Both the position numbers and the translations under genes were made by a program. From Oncomelania hupensis (lineage: Eukaryota; Mollusca; Gastropoda; Littorinimorpha; Pomatiopsidae): DNA of 64,000 bases. Below, piece by piece: positions 32,448 through 44,899 of the stretch. Within the stretch, counting starts at the first letter, position 1. Each line of letters begins with the position of its first letter. The stretch lies in NCBI GenBank assembly GCA_036898135.1, contig CM072513.1:72999380-73063379 (forward strand), given 5' to 3'. A model generated the notes under the pieces. It made no database searches. It was given only the letters and a program-made list of their open reading frames with translations, and had not been told where the DNA came from.

Positions 32448-34392
32448 AAATGATGGTTGGTTCTTTAGCTAGTTTGTTTTAAATCATTTAAACAAGCTAA
32501 GGTCATTAAATAATTTTGTTGTTAACAGTTCTGTTTTAGCTTCAAGCTAATTCTTTTACAATAAATTTGACAAACCCTGAAGTTTAACATCCTATCAGTT
32601 ATCTAGAATATGGAAGGGATGGTCATTAAAAACAGACTGAAGAATATATTTTATACATTTATTTGTGTACATGGATTCATTAGAAACAAGTGAAGAAAAA
32701 AAAAGAGTGTATTTAATTAATTCACAAAAGCAGGATTTTGCAGCAATTTTTTGTTTTGTTAATTTTTTTTTTTACCTTAATTTTTTCCCAGCAATTGTTT
32801 TTTTATTTTAAATATTTTATTGCATTCAGAAACTTTGTGCCTAGTCATTTTTATCACCTATTATAAAAACTTAAAAAGAAAAACATTGTGTTCATTATTT
32901 GAAAATTTATATACATTTAACTTTGGGAACCGTTGATCAGCTTGTTGAAGAACTGATCTCACTCATAACGTATAAATTGGATGACCGTGTATTGGGCAAT
33001 GTGTTAAATATGATGATGGTATATGTAGCAATGTGTTTTGTCGATGATTGACAAATGGGCCTCATCCCACACTTCACAATCACCACTTGAAAAAAATCTA
33101 TGTGGCTCGTTTAGCAAATTGTCTGACATTGTTGGATTAAAGCTTTCCCCTTTTACACTGTACTCAACAAAGTCAACGTCTATATATATATGTGTGTGTT
33201 ATCTCACTGCCAGGACACAATACTAGCATAAGTCAAATACATAAACGTGGCATTGGAGTTATAGCAGAATTGTCTCGTCGGCGATATGCAGTGTTGTAAG
33301 GTTTAGAGCGTGCATATATAAGGTTGAAAATGTGACATTGAATTTGTTCAGCGTTGATTTTGCTAATAAAATGTTAGCAAGCGAGTTAACAAAGACACTA
33401 GTAAATTTATCTGAATAATAATTTTTTTGTACAATTGAATTAGGCAGGCCGACTTGTAAGTAGCCAGACTTGCTCACAAATCACGGACCGTTTGTGATTT
33501 GAGTTGTCTGGCGCATGAAATGTAAATTCTCACATCCTTAAAGACCAGTATAATCTTAATGTTTAAGATCACTTTTGGTCACCAAATGACTGTTGAGTTG
33601 TTCATTGCACCAATACCTTTACAGCTCATGTTTATAATGAAATTTGTTGGTACAGTTATTTTTGAATTTTTGTAGTGGTAAACTGTATTTTCAGTGACAT
33701 CTTTAATGCTAACAACTTTGGTAAACATTCTTCGAGTTGATACATTGTGGATCTTGAATCTGTCAATTTACAAAATGTTTCGATTCCTATTGTGGCTATG
33801 TAAATTGTAAGATTCCAGGCCATGCATTTTATGTTGTTTGTTAGTGATAATACCCTAAAAGTGCACTTAGGATGACAATTCCTAGCATGGTGTACTTGCT
33901 GTTGAATGGTCAGTCACTGAAAAATGTATTTATAACAATGTCAAATCATAAGCGAAGTTTAACATATATATAATAACAATGGCTGTATATTCAGCAGTAA
34001 GGCATCTATAGATAGGATAAAATATGAATATATTGTCTTAACAAAGGCTGCAATTTCTGTTCTATGTTGCTGATTTAAACTTGAGTTGTAAATATTCTTC
34101 ATATGTTTTGTCAGGGAATGTGCTAAGATGTGTTCAAAGGGACTTTCGTGCATTGAATTGTGTCATTTTATGTTCATGCAAATATTTCTTTTGCTTTGTA
34201 ATTGTAGTCAAATAACATTTTGTGGAATGGTTTTGACTTTTTAAAATTTCTATGATTATTTTTTATTTGTTTTCTGTGATTTTGGTTTGCATTTTCCCGT
34301 TGATTTTATGATATAATTTTCGTGTGTTTATTGATTTGATTTGAGTTTTTTCTTCTTCTCTAACTTTGAACTTATTTTTTCTTCAAGTAATC

Positions 34393-34967
34393 CTCCCTTG
34401 TGGGAGTGCCGGGAGTTCTGTATAAATAATATCCCCACTTTATTTAGTGCTTTAAGTTTCCACGCTCACTGTTTTTCTCTTTGTTTTTTCTCATTCCTCT
34501 GTTCTTTCAATCTACTATACTATCTTTTTCTTCACTAGACCAGTCACCTACCTTTTTTCTTGAAAACTCTTCCCAAACTCCTCATTTGTGTATGAGGTCT
34601 GTTGGATCAGCTTGGAAATATTGGACGCTTTCTGCCAATGGTCACTAGGGCTTCCTATGGTATTATTATTTAGCAATGTAGGCATCATATGTATTTTGTT
34701 GATATTTTATTATGATGTTTGTAATCTATTTTGTTTTTGTAAACAGGGGTTCAATAAATTAGAGTTTAGCCTCAGCGTCCCCCTGAGTGGGATGCCTTTA
34801 TTGTAAAGTGACCGGATGGTTGAGTGCTTTCAGTGTTGCCACTGGGGTTGTTTCAGCAGATCTTTTATATGGATCAGGAGTGAATCCTCTTTCAACCAAA
34901 TTGTGGTCCTGATTCGTCTCTTTGCAGTCCGCTGGACTCTGTAAGCAATGAATAACTAACTTACTTT
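34393..34967 (+). repeat. 575-bp retroposon-like family, copy 3, with 8-bp target duplications
   Basis: Bounded by aagtaatc at 34385-34392 and 34968-34975. It has exactly the same length as copy 2 and is diverged from it by many substitutions and small indels. Confidence 0.83.
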
Positions 34968-37436
34968 AAGTAATCAAAAGCTTTTGTGGCCTTGAGTTTG
35001 TTTTCTTTCAAAAATTCTTTATGTATCCTTACCATTCTGATTATGATTATACTATCATACCAAAGATGTGTGTAGAAAGATCTTTTATGATGCATTATTG
35101 GATTTCTGCTGCAGTTATGAAAATTATGAAAGAAGCCCAGAATTTTCTGATATATATGTTAGCATGTTGACTGTTTCTTCGCAATTTAGAAAAGTTACTC
35201 TAGTATTCTCTGTATGATTTGTGCTGCACAAACTAAAATATATTCACACGAACTTACCAAGGTTTTAAAAAAAAAAATTTTTTAAGCAATACAATGAATG
35301 GGAACAAAATTATGTGTAATATATGAGCATCCCAGAGCAGTCATCAATGAAAATATTACTTTAGGCTGTAGGGTTTAGAATTGTATGAATATGGGCTAAT
35401 ATTTACCAAACCTTGGTCAAATTTTAATCCAAGTGCAGTCAGCTTAGTGAAAGGTGTCAATGAAAATTGTTCTTTGTGCATGTGACATTTTTGGTAGTGT
35501 TTCTTCAGGGTTAAAAAAAAAAAGTGGGTTAAGTTAAGGTGATTTTAGCAAATCCTGAAGCAAGTACATTCTTGCAGTAAGCTGTTGTGTTGAGCAGAGG
35601 ATCACGATGTGGTTGTAACACGACCGACTTTGGGGTGCTCAAGTATTCTTTTTGCAGATTAACTTCTACTTAAAATTTGTAAACTTATTCAAACTTTGAG
35701 TGACATAATTGATAAACTCGGCTAAACCGTTGAAATAAAATTAATTTCTGGTTTGAACTTGGTCAGTTCTGTTTAGTTCAAAACTTTTATCCAGTTGAAA
35801 ATGTGCAAGCCCATTGTAGCAGTTTAGCCAAACCCCCATTACATCAGAGCTTGGGTCAAGTTTTTGTTGTTTTATTTTTTTCTGTGCAGTTAGGAAGTTA
35901 TCAGGTGTGTTCAGAAAGATCGTGCAATAACTGAGTACACCAAGCTTTGTTATACTTCGAAGGCAAACCGTTATTATGGTGCACTGTGTGTAAACTACCA
36001 ATTTTTGTCAGTTTTCTGCAATGCATTTGCATTTCTGATGCTTTAAGTTTTGTTTCTTGAGATTTTGACTGTTAACTTTGAAACATTTCCATGTAGGCTT
36101 AATTGTTTGTTGAAATATGAGATTCTTTTTCTATATGAGGTGCATTGATTAAAAGTGGTTGATTGTATTTATTCATGATTAATTGCAATTTTCGGTAACG
36201 GGGCTCGGGCATCATTCATTATTTTAAATATAGAAATTGTCATGACGAATTGTTAACAATGTTGGGTTGGTGCATTGTCCATCGTTTGCAAAGAATGTGT
36301 AGTTATTAGATGTACTTGTTGCACAGGTTATTGATGAATTCTGTATAAAGCAATCATGGCCTATGGTATTTTTCTTGTACATTTTGTGTACATAACAGTA
36401 TCGGAGAAATAAATTTTAAATACAATATATTATACATCTTATGGGCTTGAAAATGTTTATCGTAAGTCGTTGAAGTATATGTGTGTGTTTGTGTTTATTT
36501 TATTGTGCGTGTTTCAAATATGTCTCTACTGTCTATGCTTTTTCTATTGTTTCTCAGTTTGTACGTAAGTTTAATTGATACTCTTCTTGATATAACCTAT
36601 TTCTCTGAACTCGTCCTTTTAGTCATTACAGTGGATGATTTTGTTCTTCACATTATTGGTTTTAAAACGTCCCAATTACAACAAGCAAACATATGTTTTT
36701 ACAAAAATTAAACGTTTTAAATAAAAATTATAATCAAAGTCAAACTGTTAAAATGTTTAAAAACAAAAATTATAGCCGTCCTTGATCTGGCAAGAATTAT
36801 TAAATAAATATTTTAAAATTTATTTCTTTTTAAATTAGCATTTATTTATTAACGTAAAGATTTATTTCTTTTAGTTACTTGTTCACATTGTTGAAGTTCT
36901 AAATTTACTATTTTTGTTGTTTTCCTTTTGATTTTTTGTTTAGCCGTGAAGAAATTTTATTTTATTTTTCATAATGTAAATGAAGATAAAAGATGTAGTT
37001 AGAATGCATAAAAGACACACAAACCAGCAAATAAACAACTTGATATCAGAACTTTATTCTTACTGCGATTATTCACAGATTAATCATAATGGACTATTAC
37101 ATCAATGGATGAGAAAATGTTTTTCATAAAAATATAAACATGAAATGGTCGAGGTCCTCCAACAGTCAAAGGGAGACAATCACGGCAAATGTCAGAAAGG
37201 GAATTCTTAGTTTTATCCGATTTCAAAAATGCCACAGCATATTGAACACTATTGTTTCTGTGTTAAAAGACAAACATACCTGGGGAGGCTAATGGAAATA
37301 AATTAGCACCTAAATAAAACTTAACTGCCATGACAGTAAATAATAAATCGATAATAAATTCCGCCTTTTGTCAGCTGTATTATGTAGTCACTTCTCGTTA
37401 AGATTTTACTACTTTTATAATAATAATAACAATATA

Positions 37437-37738
37437 GGCAGTTTCCCCAATTCACCAATCAGGCTCAAAGCGTGGTGATCTGTACCAACATACATGTTTC
37501 ACACAATCACTCTCACTCCAGCATGTGTTGTACAGGCAAAGGAGATGGCTATTGTAAAACAGAAAATATATATCAAATTTAGTTTTATTGAAATTGTAGA
37601 CTGACAACCATTATTGAAGGGAAGGAAAAAAAACGCAGTGCCCAGGTACATCAGTCACATAAGTTTGTCCCTGTGCGGAAATCGAACCTGCGACCTTCAG
37701 CATAGGAAACCCACAACTAACCCACAGCGACACCAAGC
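37437..37738 (-). repeat. SINE-like family C, copy 2, in the DPH6 3' untranslated region
   Basis: The head on the minus strand contains a B-box-like ggttcgatttcc, so the family appears tRNA-derived. It lies 74 bp past the DPH6 stop in the same orientation. It contains a TTTATT (AATAAA on the minus strand) at 37584-37589 that could act as the poly(A) signal. Confidence 0.7.
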
Positions 37739-37811
37739 CTATCCTGATTTTGGCTAACTCCTTTAGCAGTTGTTGAAGTCAGTCCGTGCCCTACAACAAC
37801 ACTTCAATTGA

Positions 37812-40227
37812 CTAGTGACACATCAGCAGGACGGAGTTCTCATCGTCAAGCTGTAGTACGGGCACCAGGGAAAACGTCACGCAGCAATCTGATCGACCAT
37901 CGAGCTCTTTCCTCAGCGCTGAAAACACAAGAGTGGACAATTGCCCGTCACCAAAGAAGAGAAAGAAACCATGCACAAACACGCGCACTTCCTGACTGGG
38001 GAAAAATACAGAAAAGAAAGAAAGCGAAAAAAACTAGAAGATTTATTGGAACACACAGCTTAACCCTTATTCTTAATAATAGTCTCAACAACACTCTTAT
38101 TTTGTTACAATTAATAACTTGAAGAAAAACACATTTAGTCTGTACTAATCCTGATGATGACAAGCACATTGCCTGCCTAAGCTACTGACCATGCAATTCT
38201 GTTTGGCCATGTTATAGTTGAACGTTTTGGGTACACAAAAGACATAACCTCTTGATTGAAAACAACTACTCTCTCTCATTTTGATCTTATCACTGGCCTT
38301 GCGTAAGAATGTGTGAAGATGAACATTTAAGTGTAACGTCCATACGACCTGTGGCGATAAAGTAGACAGGCCACTTGGCCTTGTGTAAGAATGTGTGAAG
38401 ATGAACATTTAAGTTTAACGTCCACACGACCTGTGGCGATAAAGCAGACAGGGATAGCCAGGAAAGGACTTAAGTCAACACTGAACCACGAGAGCAATCA
38501 TACCGCAGAGATGGACAGTGAAAATGGCTACTTTCATCTTGCCGCCTACGGGATTCGCACCTGGACCAAAGGTGTGCCTCCTCTGAGCTACGTTTGTGGG
38601 TAAAAGATTATGTTTTATGACAAGACTGTATTTTAAGACAAGATAATATCAACAGTACACAACCCATAATGATACCACCAAAACTGTAACTGTATACCTT
38701 GAAAAAGGACGTCATACGCGAAGCGATGTGCTGGGAAGAAGACTCGTAACAAAGGAATGTGGGACCACTCTTTCTTCATGGCGTGCAGCAGTTGTGAATA
38801 ACACTCCATACAGCTAGACACCAGTGTCATAGTTCCCACACTCTCTCCATCATCTCCCGACAGGCCTGAAATGACGTATAGAAATAAATAAAATCAAAAA
38901 GAAATGCACGGTAACTGCATAAAATGACGTTTCACATTATTGGACAGCATTCTTCACTCATGCGAGCAAGCTTTGATTTATCTTCTCTGCAAAAGTATGG
39001 CAGCTGCAGAGTAGCGACACCCAATAAACTTGGTGCCTGTTGTGTTGCTGTGTAATAGGGACCATAATTGTGTGAGATTACCCTTAGGTACAAACTTTGA
39101 AATCAAAGCACCAAATTTGCACTACTTTCAAAATTCCAACCGATAATCTCCTTTTTCGTCTTTCTACTTAACATTCTGAACGTTCAAAGGTATTCACATT
39201 CAGTACTAAATAATACGCACACACAGACAAAAACATACATAAGTGAACAGACAAAGCTGGAGAACGAACAGTTATCTCTTTCTTCTGGGGTTGAGGGACC
39301 ACCAGCAGTATGTATTTTCTGTAATAGGGTCGGATTTCTTGCACATTTCAAACAAAACACTAGCGCCTGTCTTCCTTCCTCTAGTAAATCCAAATGCCTT
39401 TCTTAATTACAGTTGTTAAATCCAAATTCTTCAGCTTCCACAACAGAACCAGCAAATGAATCAACTGCTTGTGGCTCATCAAACCCAAAAAGAAGAAGAG
39501 CAAACCAGCTGTACGTCTGTGTGTACCATAATCAAAACATAAACTACTGTGCTTTTGCTGTTACGATGATGGAGAGCGTACCACACGTATTCAAACCTAC
39601 TTGCACAGGTCAATGTGGAGAATATGGACGGCGTACTGGAAGTTTGAAGACCTCTTGATATCACACTCAATCCTCCATTTTGTGTTGAGGACACAAAATC
39701 TTAAAGAAAAAAAAACAAGGCAAAACCAAGCTAAAGCATTACATTAAAATCCTTCATATAAATTAAGGTAAGCAAAGCGGATACTACTAAAAGCCTATTG
39801 GCAACAGTGTCAGTGGTCTCATCTCTTTCCAAACATAATTTAACATGAAAACCAGCAGGAATAAATAAATACAAGAAACATACAGTTGAACTAGTCAATT
39901 GTTGACTTCAAAAAGCGCCCTGCAATTTTCACCAATGTTATGCTCTAAAGGACCAACAACAGCATTCTATACTGCTCCAGAACTGCTTCTGAATGAAAAA
40001 TAAAAATGTATTGTGCGTAACTACTTCTTTCTAAGGGCAAAGTTTATGGTACTGAAGTGCATACTAAGAGGCCACTACCATGACTAACCTTTCACCTCTG
40101 TGCGTTGAGCTCTGGCGTACACCTGCCACTCCACGTTTGAAGCACGAGGGAGGGAAGGAACCACAATGTATTGCACTAACGGTCTGAATGACTGGTCTGT
40201 CTCCTCACTCCTATGGACTTCATCATC
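37812..40227 (-). CDS. DPH6: DPH6 exons 15-17: C terminus and stop
   Basis: Exon 15 (40227-40089) has VQYIVVPSLPRASNVEWQVY. Exon 16 (38865-38698) has GESVGTMTLVSSCMECYSQL and FFPAHRFAYDVLFQ. Exon 17 (37918-37812) has CCVTFSLVPVLQLDDENSV and ends LLMCH-TAG. The last exon was located by its acceptor, its phase and the SLVPV motif usual near the family's C terminus. Confidence 0.88.
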
Positions 40228-43200
40228 CTGAAACCAATCATTGAATCAATCATGCTTAAAATGCACCTGAAGTTGAGATCAAAATTGCGACAACAAAATT
40301 ATAAAATGTATAAATTCGGCATAAACGAAACCCCTATTTGCTTATGTGATCATACTTTTTTTGCGTGATGTTTCTGCAATTCAATCTGAAAAGCGCTCTC
40401 CTAGCAATGTTTCTTAATCACCAGCGCAGTTCTTTCCCCTTGATATGACGTCATCAAGGGACCTAACATAAATGAACACTGTTTGAACTTGTTTCAGTTA
40501 CCAATGATTCCCAAGTTGATGATGCTGATGACGATGATAATGATGATGATGATGAGGAGGAGGATAATGATGATAACAATGATGAAGTTTGTGTTCTGTG
40601 AGTTGCATCAAAACTACGCCTTGAAGTAGGTAGTCAAAAGCCATTTTAAAAAAATGATTTCCTCATCACAAAACTGACATAGATTTAAAGAGCTTTTCAT
40701 TCTGAACACAGTGGTATATTTTTTTTCCCCATAGGACAAATAGGTAAAAAGTTATTAATGTTTGAAAATGCCGAATGTTGGTGTTTTTTTGGCAACGTTT
40801 TGGAATTGAAGAAATTGACAACTTTGGAGTCTCAAAGTGAAGCCAATATTGATACCAGAAAGCTGATTTTTGACAGGTAACCCCTTCATATGTTATACTC
40901 CAAGCCCAATTTTCTTCAGGCCTATCCCATGTAATGTTCAGCCGTTTTGGTGCTTCAAAGTTGGGAAATCATCAAATTCGCAGTGCGTGCCGGCAAATTA
41001 TAGGCCTACTGGTGTGCTACTACGCTCAGCACTCGTGTCGCTGAATAGGCCTACGAGTTGGCCATGGCCGGAAGAAAACCCGAACACCGTTTGGGTAGAC
41101 TTTTCTACGGCAAAGCGCTCCACGATACAGTAATGCACAAATTAATAAATACCCTAGTTTTATAAAGGAAAGTCTGCTCTTTATTTCTTGCTAAGTTTTA
41201 AACTTCTAGTTAAAATCAAACTTACATCAAAACCGCTTTATCCACTTTGTTCGGCTCGTAACAAAACGTTTACACACGAGAGCCCACCATACTTCAGATT
41301 CAGATTCAGATTCAGATTCAGAAAACTTTATTATCTCCAAGGAGAAATTCTAACATGGATTTGCTGTCAGCAAAAGGTAATAAAATGTAACAATACTATA
41401 AACATTGAAACATGTACGTGTAATCACGCTTATGTACATATTAACAAGAACATTTCCGACACATTGTAAAACTTAAAATACATATCACACTACATGTCCT
41501 TATTGCACTTCAACATAAATAAATAAAACACCTACCCACAAACACACACACCCACACACACACATCCACACACACATGGGGGTTAGACATTAGATTATAA
41601 AATTATAAACGTTATAAAGCATCTTTAAAAAATATACAATCATCAAACTCTGCGTATCATTCTAGCACTGACAATCACAGATTTTAAAACTTATGCATTA
41701 GTTAACTAGATACATACTGAATAATTGAAAAATTGCTGCAAATATTATAAAATTCATCTCTAGTACTCCCATAAACCACTCGCACCCAACTCATTCAGTC
41801 AACACTTATTAAGAATTTGTACTGATTTGGGTACAAAACTGTTCTTAGCTCTAACTGTAGAAACATTTGGCACTCTGAAACGGCGACCAGAAGGAAGGAG
41901 CTGGTAGTGCTGGGCTAGGATGTGAGTGGAGTCTCTTACAATCATGCTCGCTTTCTTTCTTACTTGCCTTTCGTACAACACACACAAACTCTCCTGCTTT
42001 TCACCCACCACTTTCCCACACACCTTCACAATTCTATCCAACACATTCTTACTCCTCACACTGAGACCTCCAAACCAGCAAAGAAAACCAAAGGTCAGCA
42101 CCGATTAAATAAAACATCTGTAAAAGTTACATAAAACAGACTTGTTGACTTTCAGAGAGCGCAATTTCTGGAGGCAATATATTCTTGACTGACATTTCTT
42201 ATGGATGGAAGTAGTGTTGGAATCAAAGGTAAGCTTATTGTCGAGTATTGTTCCCAGATATTTGTATTCCGAGACTCTCTCCACCTTTTCTCCATCAATC
42301 ACTAAGTCAGGCACAGCAGATGGGTTTTTTCTAAAATCAATAATCAGTTCTTATACTTATATGTAAATGAAGCTAAGTATCCGAACTTCTCATTGGTTCT
42401 TATTTTTAGGCCATCCAATGAAGTATCGCAAAGCGCTTAGACTTTGAAACGAGTCACCTCTCAGCAAACGACGGTGACAATTTTTTCGCAGCGGCATTCA
42501 GCGTTCGGATAGGGGCGTATTCAAAAGCTGTTTTCTCGGAATCTTTCGCATAAACATGCATTAAAAACAACACAGATGTAAAGATAAAGCTTTCAATTTT
42601 TATTTGAATACAGCCACTGTTCGTTTTGATGCAGTTTTACATTAATAATAAGTGTTGAAAGTGAAGTGAAAACTGAGTCAAAACTGCCGAGCGGACAAGA
42701 GCCAATGAAGGGCTTGGAGTACCTACTTGAAGTATATCTTGTTAATTATCATCATGGTGGACTAACCTGTGGAGATAAAATGTATGTCTGCCACTCTCTT
42801 CTAGCCACGAAGATGATGTCCGAATGTGTCACATAGCAGATGCACAGCAACACATCACGCAAGGAAATACCTGCACAATATCAACGCATACTTGTAAACA
42901 AATGCAAAAGGTCATTGTGTTTGTTTTTTTTTTGTTTTTTTTTTTTTTTAGTTTTTTACAGTGAAAGCACTCTGTTATAAATCCTTTGCCAAATATTTTT
43001 GGCCCTTCGGTGGTGTAAACAATGTAATTCTGTATTATGAATGCTTTTTTGATGCATTTGTTGCCATATCTGTACTGTGTGCGTACCTTTCTTGTGAAAG
43101 CATGAAATATGCTGCACCGAGTCTCGGGGAGCCACTATATTGTTTCCTTTGAGCAGTTTGTCATGAGACTGTGCTATCTATCTCTTTGCTACAGAGACAC

Positions 43201-43776
43201 AGGCACCCCAACTTGTATGATGCCTTTGTGGCCCAATTCAATCTCAAACAATGTCCAGCGTGCAATTCCATGCATCATACCTGGGCACATGGCTCTGAGC
43301 ACCCGGTCAGCATGTTGCAGTGACAGCCGGCACTGTACAGAGGCTCCTCCTGTCACCAGCTGCATAGAACCTGGTACTAGTGGAATCTGGCCTGCCACAA
43401 ACACTCGCCCTAGCACCTGGACATAAAGATGGCACTACTATTTTCTTATCTTAAGTGAAACTATCTTTAAAACACACACCTTTGTTTGTCATCTTATTTT
43501 GTTTCTTATTTGGTGGGTGAAAGTGGGGATACAAGATGTCCTGAATGCATGCAGAGCACTACCATCGTTCATTTTCATGTCCCTAAATAAGTTTTGTTTT
43601 TTTATGTAAAGGTTTGAGGCGTGTGTCCATGTACACAGTTTTACAAGTTTTTTTGTATGTATTTAAATGTTATTAACTTTAAATGTCTTATTTTGATTTT
43701 AGTTTTATTCAAAATTTGCTTGGCATTGTGCCGCACTTCCAGCTTTTATTAGGGATGAAGCGAGTTTTTAAATGAA

Positions 43777-43824
<48 letters not shown>

Positions 43825-44841
43825 GCACATATTGCTTTGGGACCAAATTTGACAAGATTTGTGCTGCTTTCCCTGATTATGTTGTGTTGCAGCAGTCGTT
43901 TCAATGGCAACACTTTCGACAATACCAATGCACAGAAACAGTCTGACTGCATTATCCAGCCAACTGATCTAACAAAGTTGGGAGGTAAGCAGCCAAATGG
44001 CTGATCAAAATATCGCTTGACGGATTTACAAGCCTCAGAAATAACCTGAAATTATGTCAAGAACAATTTGTTTCAGGGTCTTTGAGCATTTCTACAACTA
44101 ACTGCATTTCTACAACTAACTGAATTTTTACAACTAACTGCTTCATAAGAACATTTCTGTGGCTTAGTTGTCTTCAGGCAGACTTCTTTCTCTCAAGGAA
44201 CATACATTTCATATACCATAGTATTTCAGTTATAAGGTAATAATGCTGCTATATCCCTGTTACTCCGACCCCTTTAGTTTACACTCCAGGGGAAATCCAA
44301 GCACAATTCGTCCTCTTCTAATCAATAATAATACTAATACTGAATAATACTGGATGTAATATACAATCTTTTCCCCAATAGGCTCAAAGCATGGCAATCT
44401 GTATCAACATACACGCTCACATGTAACACCCACTCTCACACACACAACAAACACATCTATCACTCAAACATGTGGTGTAAAGGCAGGGAGATTGCTATTA
44501 GAAGACGGAAAGGAAATCAAATTTTAACAAACTGACCTGGGTGGCTTGGCTGTAGGGACCAATGTTTGCAGGAGCCCAGTGTGAAATGCCCTGAACATGC
44601 ATCGTGCGTCTGTTGTTCTCTGCCTCTTCGCCGTCAATACATCCTTGGCAGTCCACTTGAAACAGAACATTATCCGGCAGGCGAGCCCCTACACATATTC
44701 TGTATTTGGTAAAAACAAACAAACAAACACCAAAATAACACACAATTATGTAATAAGACTTAAGAATATTTCATAAGTAAAACATTTACAGGATTTTGAC
44801 AGGTCAAATGCAACATTTCGTTTTTAAGACATATGACATTT

Positions 44842-44899
<58 letters not shown>

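Larger units (their letters stand above)
27416..37436. other. Intergenic region between FOXN and DPH6 3' ends
   Basis: AT-rich. Besides the listed hAT relic, LINE fragment and two 575-bp retroposon copies, I recognise nothing in 29,261-30,514, 31,179-31,861, 32,460-34,384 or 34,976-37,436. No open frame there resembles a known protein. Confidence 0.6.

Noticed and set aside
39413..39658. Short plus-strand open frame in DPH6 intron 15
   Set aside because: No recognisable domain, no splice support, and antisense within an intron.
44537..44688. Acceptor tgtag at 44693-44689 as start of DPH6 exon 12
   Set aside because: It gives an immediate stop. The acceptor ending at 44700 keeps the frame and the conserved ICVGARLP motif.
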